DNA from: UMGS1889 sp900556055
Lineage (GTDB): Bacteria > Bacillota > Clostridia > Oscillospirales > Ruminococcaceae
DNA: 9,863 bases
Direction of reading: 5' to 3'
Assembly: GCA_902463265.1 (NCBI GenBank)
Contig: CABQEV010000040.1
Location: forward strand, 1 to 9,863
Position numbers and translations under genes: made by a program
Notes under the pieces: generated by a model
Database searches by the model: none
What the model was told of the DNA's origin: nothing
The model's input: the letters and a program-made list of their open reading frames with translations, nothing else
Shown here: piece by piece, positions 4,582-9,863 of the stretch
Position numbering within the stretch: the stretch's first letter is position 1
How the letters are laid out: the number at the start of each line of letters is the position of its first letter

Positions 4582-5211
4582 ATGAGCGTTTTTGATATTC
4601 TCAACAAGCTGAATGCCGAGAAAAATGCTGCTGCGGCTCAGCCTGTCGAATTTATTATCTGCGGACTCGGCAACCCCGGTCTGCAATACGAAAATACCCG
4701 CCATAATGCGGGATTTATGGCGGTTGACACTATCGCCGCAAAATATAATACCGAAATAAAAAAGCTTCAGTTCAAGTCGCTGACGGGCGAAGTTATCCTC
4801 GGCGGCAAAAAATGCCTGCTTATGAAGCCTTCGACTTTCATGAACAACAGCGGCGAAGCTGTCACGGCGGCTATGCAGTTCTACAAGATACCCATTGAGA
4901 ATGTTCTCGTTATCTATGATGACATCTCACTTGAACCGGGGAAACTCCGCATCCGCAGAAAAGGCAGTGCCGGAGGTCACAACGGCATTAAATCCATCAT
5001 ATACTTAACGGGTGAGGACACTTTCCCGCGCATAAAGCTGGGCGTAGGCGCAAAGCCGCACCCGGATTACAATCTCGCTGACTGGGTGCTCAGCAATTTC
5101 AAGAAAGATGAGATCGGGCAGATGCATATCTCCTGCGACAACGCAGCCGTATGCGCCGAGCTTATCGTTTCCGGCAAAACAGACGAGGCTATGAACAAGT
5201 ACAACGCATAA
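4582..5211 (+). CDS. pth: Peptidyl-tRNA hydrolase
   Basis: Pth hydrolyses the ester bond of peptidyl-tRNAs that drop off the ribosome, recycling tRNA in the cytosol. The 209-residue product carries every expected landmark. GLGNPG has N31, TRHNAGF has the catalytic-type H41, KPSTFMNNSGEAV has N88 (82-94), YDDISLEPGKL has D113 (112-122), and AGGHNGIKS has N134. These correspond to E. coli N10, H20, N68, D93 and N114. An N-terminal stretch of about 21 residues (MSVFDILNKLNAEKNAAAAQ) precedes the usual start, making it somewhat longer than the 185-195 residues typical of the family. The ATG at 4582 has GGGAGGG at 4569-4575, six bases upstream, so the extension is probably real. It heads a pair with mfd, 22 bp downstream. 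Confidence 0.96.
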   Translation: MSVFDILNKLNAEKNAAAAQPVEFIICGLGNPGLQYENTRHNAGFMAVDTIAAKYNTEIKKLQFKSLTGEVILGGKKCLLMKPSTFMNNSGEAVTAAMQFYKIPIENVLVIYDDISLEPGKLRIRRKGSAGGHNGIKSIIYLTGEDTFPRIKLGVGAKPHPDYNLADWVLSNFKKDEIGQMHISCDNAAVCAELIVSGKTDEAMNKYNA

Positions 5212-5220
5212 GCGGGAAAC

Positions 5221-5225
5221 GGAGG
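5221..5225 (+). promoter_or_regulatory. Ribosome binding site that fixes the mfd start
   Basis: GGAGG lies eight bases before the ATG at 5234. A GTG at 5225 is in the same frame but overlaps this site, so it cannot be the initiator. The 5234 start gives MNIFSEFL as the N-terminus. Confidence 0.7.
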
Positions 5226-5233
5226 TGTTTCCG

Positions 5234-8200
5234 ATGAATATTTTCAGCGAATTTCTAAACGGTCTTTCGGGATTTTCCGAGATGAAACAGGCAATAGACA
5301 GCGGTATTTCCCCGCTTTCGGTAACGGGCGTTTCGGGAATACACAAGTCGCATTTCGTTTCGGCGTGCGGGAAAATATCCCTCGTTATCGCTGAGGACGA
5401 AGCGGCGGCTAAGCGTCTTTGCGATGACATAAATGCGCTCTCGGACGATCAGTGTGCGGTGCTTTATCCCGCAAAGGATTTTACTTTCACTAATGTTGAG
5501 GGCGTTTCAAGGGAATATGAGCAGGCACGGCTCTCCGTCCTGACATCTCTCTGCGGACTTACTTCCCACCCATGCAGGATAGTTCTTGCATCGGCGGAGG
5601 CTGCTATGCAGAAGACCCTGCCGCCCGATGAGCTGAAAAGGCACACCGTTATCCTTGAACCCGATATGGATATCCCCGTCCCCGAGCTGACGGAAAAACT
5701 CATTGCTGCGGGATATTCACGCACGGACAAGGTCGAGGGCGCAGGTCAGTTCTCCGTCAGGGGTTCCATCACGGATATTTTCCCCGTTTCGGAGACGTTC
5801 CCTGTCCGCCTTGAATTCTGGGGGGATACCATTGACACCGTTTCAGCCTTCGATATTGAATCCCAGAGGCGAACCGACACGCTCAAAAGGATAGCTGTAC
5901 CTCCCGCTATGGAGGTGCTTTTCGACAGCCCGTCCGCACTTATCAGTAAGATCGAAGAGATATCAAAGGGCGTGAGGGGCAAGAGAACGGAGCTTATCCG
6001 CTCAAAGCTCGCCGCCGATACCGACCGTCTGAACAGCGGACTTTCTCTCGGAAATATCGACAAATATCTTCCTGCGGCATATGAAAAGCCTGCGTCCCTT
6101 TTTGATTATTTCACTTCGGATACCGTCCTGTTTTTCAGCGAATATCACAACTGCACGGAGAAAATGAAAAGCGTCCGCTCGCAGCATAATGAGGATATAA
6201 AGATACTGCTGGAAGAGGGTGAGCTTTGCAGGGGACTTGAAGGCTATATCCTCGAACAGGGCGAATTTGAACGTGAAACGGAAAAGCTCACAAGCGTTTA
6301 CCTTGACACATTCATGCGGGGAAACGGCGGCATAAAATTCCAAAAGCTTATTTCGGTAAATGCGAACCAGACTGCTCCGTGGGGCGGCGAGATCCGCCAG
6401 CTTATAGAGGAGCTTCAGGGCTTCTGCTCCCGCGGATATGTCACGGCGGTAATGGCAGGCTCGGAGAAAACGCTGCCTATCATCGCAAACGATCTGCGTG
6501 AGGAGGGTATCCCCTGCGATATCATATCCGACAGGACCGAGCTGAAAAGCGGCAGGGTATATCTCATGAACGGCGCTGTTTCCGCAGGATTTGAATATCC
6601 CGATGCGAAATGCGCACTTATCACGCAGGCAAAGGCTATGTCCGCAAAACGCCGCCTGACGAAAAAGAAGAAAAAGGGCGAGGAGATAAAGTCGCTCTCC
6701 GACATCTCAAACGGCGATCTCGTTGTTCATGCGCTGCACGGAATAGGCAGGTTCGCAGGCATACGCAAGCTTGAGATGGAGGGCATCACAAAGGATTATA
6801 TCACCATTCAGTATGCAGGCACAGACGTGCTTTATGTCCCCGTAACGCAGCTTGACCTTGTGTCGAAATATATCGGTCCGAGGGACGACAGCGGCGTTAA
6901 GCTCAACAAGCTGTCATCGACCGAATGGCAGAAAACACGTTCAAAGGTCAAGAAAGCCGTCAAGGATATGGCTGATGAGCTTATTGCACTGTATGCAAAG
7001 CGCAGCAAGACCCCCGGCCACGCATTTCCCGAGGACGATGATATGCAGGTCGATTTCGAGGAGCGTTTCGACTACACGGAAACGGACGATCAGCTGCGCT
7101 CCGTTATCGAGATAAAGGAAGATATGCAGAAGCCTACGCCTATGGACAGACTTCTCTGCGGAGATGTCGGCTTCGGCAAGACCGAGGTGGCATGGCGTGC
7201 GGCATTCAAGTGCATGGAGGACGGAAAGCAGTGTGCTGTCCTCGTACCGACGACAGTTCTTGCATGGCAGCATTACCAGAGTGCGGTAAAGCGTTTCGAG
7301 CATTTCCCGTTCAAGGTGCAGCTGCTTTCACGTTTCCGAAACGCAAAGGAGCAGGCTGACATCATCAGGCAGGTAAAGCGGGGCGAGATCGACCTTATAA
7401 TCGGAACGCACAGACTTGTCCAGAAGGACGTTGATTTCAAGGATCTCGGACTTGTTATCGTGGACGAGGAACAGCGTTTCGGTGTTGCGCATAAGGAACG
7501 CTTCAAGGAGATGTTCGCAGGAGTCGATGTGCTGACGCTTTCCGCAACGCCTATCCCGAGGACGCTAAATATGGCTATGAGCGGCATAAGGGATATGTCC
7601 GTCATAGAAGAACCGCCCGTTGACCGCTACCCTGTCCAGACCTATGTTATCGAGCATAACCACGGCGTAATAATCCAGGCGATAAGCAAGGAGCTTCGCA
7701 GGGGCGGTCAGGTGTATTATATCCACAACCGCATTGAAACGATCGAGCTTTGCGCATCAAAGATAGCCGCATCTCTGCCCGATGCAAGGATCGGCATTGC
7801 GCACGGTCAGCTCGGCGAGGAACAGCTTTCGGAGATATGGCGTCAGCTTGTTGAACATGAGATAGATATTCTCGTCTGCACGACGCTTATCGAAACGGGC
7901 GTAGATGTCCCGAACTGCAACACGCTTATCATTGAAGATGCCGACCGTCTGGGACTTTCGCAGCTTTATCAGCTGAGAGGACGTGTCGGACGTTCAAACC
8001 GCCGTGCATTTGCATATTTCACATTCCGCAAGGAAAAGGTGCTGACCGAGATCGCCGCAAAGCGACTTGACGCTATCAGGGAATTCACCCAGTTCGGCAG
8101 CGGATTCCGCATTGCGCTCCGTGACCTTGAGATCAGAGGTGCGGGAAGCCTGCTCGGCGGAAAACAGCACGGTCATATGGAGGCTGTCGGATATGATATG

Positions 8201-8710
8201 TATTTACAGCTTCTGAATGAAGCCATCGCAGAGGAAAAGGGCGAAACTCCGCCGCCGTCACCCGAGGAATGCCTTGTTGATCTCCAGATAGAAGCGCATA
8301 TCCCCGAAAACTACATCGAGAGCCTTTCCGGCCGTCTTGACATCTACCGAAAGATCGCGGCAGTACGCACGCCCGAGGACAGTATGGATCTCACAGATGA
8401 GCTTATCGACCGCTACGGCGATCCCCCGAAGGCTATCCAGGGACTTATCACCGTCGCACTTGTCCGCAATATGGCGGGTGAATCGGGCATAACCGAGATA
8501 TCGCAGAAAAACAGCTGCCTGCTTTTCTATATGAAAAGCGGAACTATCGAACAGATACAGGCAGTCGTTGCGGCATACAGGGGCAGAGTTACCGTGAACA
8601 GCTCGGAGAAGCCGTATATCTCCGTCAAACTGACACCGAAGGACAAAGCCGTTGACGTGATGGAAGCGGTGGTAAAGATACTTTATGACAACAGGACAGT
8701 CAGCAGCTGA
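5234..8710 (+). CDS. mfd: Transcription-repair coupling factor Mfd
   Basis: Mfd is an ATP-driven DNA translocase that pushes stalled RNA polymerase off lesions and recruits UvrA for nucleotide excision repair. The 1158-residue product is normal for the family (about 1150-1180). In order, it has a UvrB-like N-terminal module (GQFSVRGSITDIFPV and VRLEFWGD near 170-200), a lysine-rich linker (KKKKKGEE near 475-485) and the RNA-polymerase-interacting CarD-like domain starting at GDLVVHALHGIGRF (from 494). The helicase core has Walker A GDVGFGKT (643-650, K649), DEEQ (744-747), SATPIPRT (770-777) and GRVGRS (916-921). A translocation segment (IREFTQFGSGFRIALRDLEIRG) and the C-terminal UvrA-masking domain (near 1020-1158) follow. 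No missing motif or frameshift is seen. It follows pth closely, as in Bacillus apart from the absent fin, and ends at a strong terminator. Confidence 0.97.
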   Translation: MNIFSEFLNGLSGFSEMKQAIDSGISPLSVTGVSGIHKSHFVSACGKISLVIAEDEAAAKRLCDDINALSDDQCAVLYPAKDFTFTNVEGVSREYEQARLSVLTSLCGLTSHPCRIVLASAEAAMQKTLPPDELKRHTVILEPDMDIPVPELTEKLIAAGYSRTDKVEGAGQFSVRGSITDIFPVSETFPVRLEFWGDTIDTVSAFDIESQRRTDTLKRIAVPPAMEVLFDSPSALISKIEEISKGVRGKRTELIRSKLAADTDRLNSGLSLGNIDKYLPAAYEKPASLFDYFTSDTVLFFSEYHNCTEKMKSVRSQHNEDIKILLEEGELCRGLEGYILEQGEFERETEKLTSVYLDTFMRGNGGIKFQKLISVNANQTAPWGGEIRQLIEELQGFCSRGYVTAVMAGSEKTLPIIANDLREEGIPCDIISDRTELKSGRVYLMNGAVSAGFEYPDAKCALITQAKAMSAKRRLTKKKKKGEEIKSLSDISNGDLVVHALHGIGRFAGIRKLEMEGITKDYITIQYAGTDVLYVPVTQLDLVSKYIGPRDDSGVKLNKLSSTEWQKTRSKVKKAVKDMADELIALYAKRSKTPGHAFPEDDDMQVDFEERFDYTETDDQLRSVIEIKEDMQKPTPMDRLLCGDVGFGKTEVAWRAAFKCMEDGKQCAVLVPTTVLAWQHYQSAVKRFEHFPFKVQLLSRFRNAKEQADIIRQVKRGEIDLIIGTHRLVQKDVDFKDLGLVIVDEEQRFGVAHKERFKEMFAGVDVLTLSATPIPRTLNMAMSGIRDMSVIEEPPVDRYPVQTYVIEHNHGVIIQAISKELRRGGQVYYIHNRIETIELCASKIAASLPDARIGIAHGQLGEEQLSEIWRQLVEHEIDILVCTTLIETGVDVPNCNTLIIEDADRLGLSQLYQLRGRVGRSNRRAFAYFTFRKEKVLTEIAAKRLDAIREFTQFGSGFRIALRDLEIRGAGSLLGGKQHGHMEAVGYDMYLQLLNEAIAEEKGETPPPSPEECLVDLQIEAHIPENYIESLSGRLDIYRKIAAVRTPEDSMDLTDELIDRYGDPPKAIQGLITVALVRNMAGESGITEISQKNSCLLFYMKSGTIEQIQAVVAAYRGRVTVNSSEKPYISVKLTPKDKAVDVMEAVVKILYDNRTVSS

Positions 8711-8752
8711 CGGCTATAAATTGATACTTTGCATTTTATTGCACATTAGACA

Positions 8753-8802
8753 AAATATCCCCCGCAGAACGGAGATCAAATCCTGTCCTGCGGGGGATAT
8801 TT
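8753..8802. terminator. Bidirectional terminator between convergent mfd and the AraC-family gene
   Basis: AAATATCCCCCGCAG (8753-8767) and CTGCGGGGGATATTT (8788-8802) form a perfect 15-bp stem around a 20-nt loop. The A/T ends of the stem supply a T-tract (ATATTTCTT) in both directions. It lies 42 bp after the mfd stop and 6 bp from the stop of the convergent regulator, so it can serve both. Confidence 0.85.
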
Positions 8803-8808
8803 CTTAAA

Positions 8809-9780
8809 TTATTTGATTTTTCTGACCGGTCTTACATACTTCCAAAATCTCGTGGGATCGTGATAGAAATAGAACACTCTGCCCTGCGATGTGTCAAGCT
8901 CATAGCCTGATGATCTGTAATCAAAATCCTTCATCGCCTGCTCGATCTCGGCTTCTGTCTGCTGATTTTCCGTTTCAAAATCAAACGGTCCATGCTCAAA
9001 TACGATGTATTCGCCCTCGGGAACGTCCATAATCTGCATCTGCGGCGGTATCTCCCCGCTGTAATCCATCGGCAGACGAATGCCGTATGCTTCAGCAAGC
9101 GGTATTCCCCAGCTGCATATTCTTCCGGACGGCTCGTTGATGTATGCCATCAGCTGACCGCTGCCGCCGTTCGCATCATCTCCGCCCATGTCATCGAGGT
9201 TTCCTTTTATGCCCGAAAGCAGACCGCATATAGTTTCGCAGTCCTGCCCGGGGATAAGGCTCTGCTTCTGCCAGAAGTCGTAATATCCGATACTTTCGTA
9301 ATTTCTGATATGCAGGAATTTGTGCGCAGGGATAGTTACAAAATATGTTTTTATGCTTTCTGTTGACTTTGCCATGCCTGTTCCTCCTATGCCCAATAAA
9401 TAACAGTCGAAGGGTCTTATAACGGTGCGGAGAACGACGGGGACGGGTCTTTTTCGGTATTCGCTCGGCGTTATGCCGTATGCCTCCCTGAATGCACGGG
9501 TGAACGCTTCGTGCGATGAAAAGCCGTGATCCAGCGCAATATCCAGTATCCCCCTGTCCGTATCCCGCAGGTCGGTAAGCGCAAACGCAAGCCTTCTGTA
9601 ACGCAGATAATCACGGAACTGCATTCCCGAGATCTCTCTGAATTTCCTCGAAACGTAAAATTCCGAATATCCAAGCTCGTCCGCAAGCCGCTTCAGAGTA
9701 AGCTCCTCATCATTTTTATTTTTTATGCCGATGTCCGTGATGTCGATTATTTTCTGGATATTCCCATGCCATTCGTTCAT
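8809..9780 (-). CDS. AraC-family transcriptional regulator with Rob/GyrI-like effector-binding domain
   Basis: The 323-residue protein has its DNA-binding domain first. LTLKRLADELGYSEFYVSRKF (27-47) forms the first helix-turn-helix and ILDIALDHGFSSHEAFTRAF (78-97) the second, closing with the family signature YGITPSEYRK (101-110). From about 143 to the end it resembles the GyrI/Rob C-terminal effector domain: YFVTIPAHKFLHIRNYES (146-163), WGIPLAEAYGI (224-234), PEGEYIVFEHGP (254-265). HTH-first with this C-terminus is the Rob-type layout, and such proteins usually respond to small hydrophobic or cationic ligands. The true ligand and targets are unknown. The ATG at 9780 has GGAAGGGG (9797-9790) nine bases upstream. 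An in-frame start at 9852 would add 24 residues upstream of the predicted transcription start and was rejected. It stands alone, convergent with mfd. Confidence 0.88.
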   Translation of the reverse strand: MNEWHGNIQKIIDITDIGIKNKNDEELTLKRLADELGYSEFYVSRKFREISGMQFRDYLRYRRLAFALTDLRDTDRGILDIALDHGFSSHEAFTRAFREAYGITPSEYRKRPVPVVLRTVIRPFDCYLLGIGGTGMAKSTESIKTYFVTIPAHKFLHIRNYESIGYYDFWQKQSLIPGQDCETICGLLSGIKGNLDDMGGDDANGGSGQLMAYINEPSGRICSWGIPLAEAYGIRLPMDYSGEIPPQMQIMDVPEGEYIVFEHGPFDFETENQQTEAEIEQAMKDFDYRSSGYELDTSQGRVFYFYHDPTRFWKYVRPVRKIK

Positions 9781-9800
9781 TTCGCTTTTCCCCTTCCGAC

Positions 9801-9836
9801 TGATAGTATTATAATAAAAACCATTAGAATTATGGA
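9801..9836 (-). promoter_or_regulatory. Probable promoter of the AraC-family gene
   Basis: On the minus strand a perfect TATAAT (9813-9808) is followed 6-7 bases later by the likely start site near 9801, giving a leader of about 20 nt that contains the GGAAGGGG ribosome binding site. The -35 at 17-bp spacing, TCCATA (9836-9831), is weak. That suits a gene that needs activation or is expressed at a low level. Confidence 0.45.
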
Positions 9837-9863
9837 GAAGAAATCGCCGCAAAAGCTTTGATA

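Noticed and set aside
9781..9852. Longer start for the AraC-family gene at 9852
   Set aside because: It would place the start codon upstream of the predicted -10/-35 and lacks a ribosome binding site. The ATG at 9780 has both a good site and a sensible leader.

Overview
The window looks like a chromosomal segment from a low-to-mid GC member of the Clostridia, most likely an Oscillospiraceae/Ruminococcus-type gut or rumen anaerobe. This rests on three things: a clostridial-type pyruvate phosphate dikinase start, strong GGAGG-type ribosome binding sites throughout, and the glmU-prs-pth-mfd gene order, which is the Firmicutes order known from Bacillus (gcaD-prs-ctc-spoVC-fin-mfd). The genus is an inference.

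Layout. The minus strand from 523 to the left edge carries the N-terminus of ppdK. The intergenic stretch 524-890 holds divergent promoters for ppdK and glmU and a hairpin-bearing glmU leader. glmU (891-2294) and prs (2367-3329) form one transcription unit that ends at an intrinsic terminator (3406-3428). From about 3430 to 4581 there is no convincing intact gene. This stretch is dominated by an approximately 890-bp imperfect inverted repeat (3565-4452). Its two arms, about 415 and 375 bp, face each other across an approximately 100-bp centre, and each carries the same ordered set of internal stem-loops. An AT-rich degenerate tandem repeat follows. Then come pth (4582-5211) and mfd (5234-8710), 22 bp apart and presumably cotranscribed. 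A 15-bp perfect-stem terminator (8753-8802) separates mfd from a convergent minus-strand AraC-family regulator with a Rob/GyrI-like effector domain (8809-9780), whose promoter lies near the right edge.

The protein-coding part is ordinary housekeeping. GlmU makes UDP-GlcNAc for the cell wall, Prs makes PRPP, Pth rescues peptidyl-tRNA, Mfd couples repair to transcription, and PPDK interconverts pyruvate and PEP in glycolysis. The stretch worth attention is the inverted-repeat element between prs and pth. Its arms share a 63-bp block with 61 identities. Elsewhere the arms differ in sequence while keeping the same hairpins, some with apparently compensating stem changes. That suggests selection on a folded RNA or single-stranded DNA, or a fold-back/MITE-like element whose structure matters. 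A short helix-turn-helix-like reading frame beside it (3377-3586, minus) could be a recombinase remnant, but this is weakly supported.
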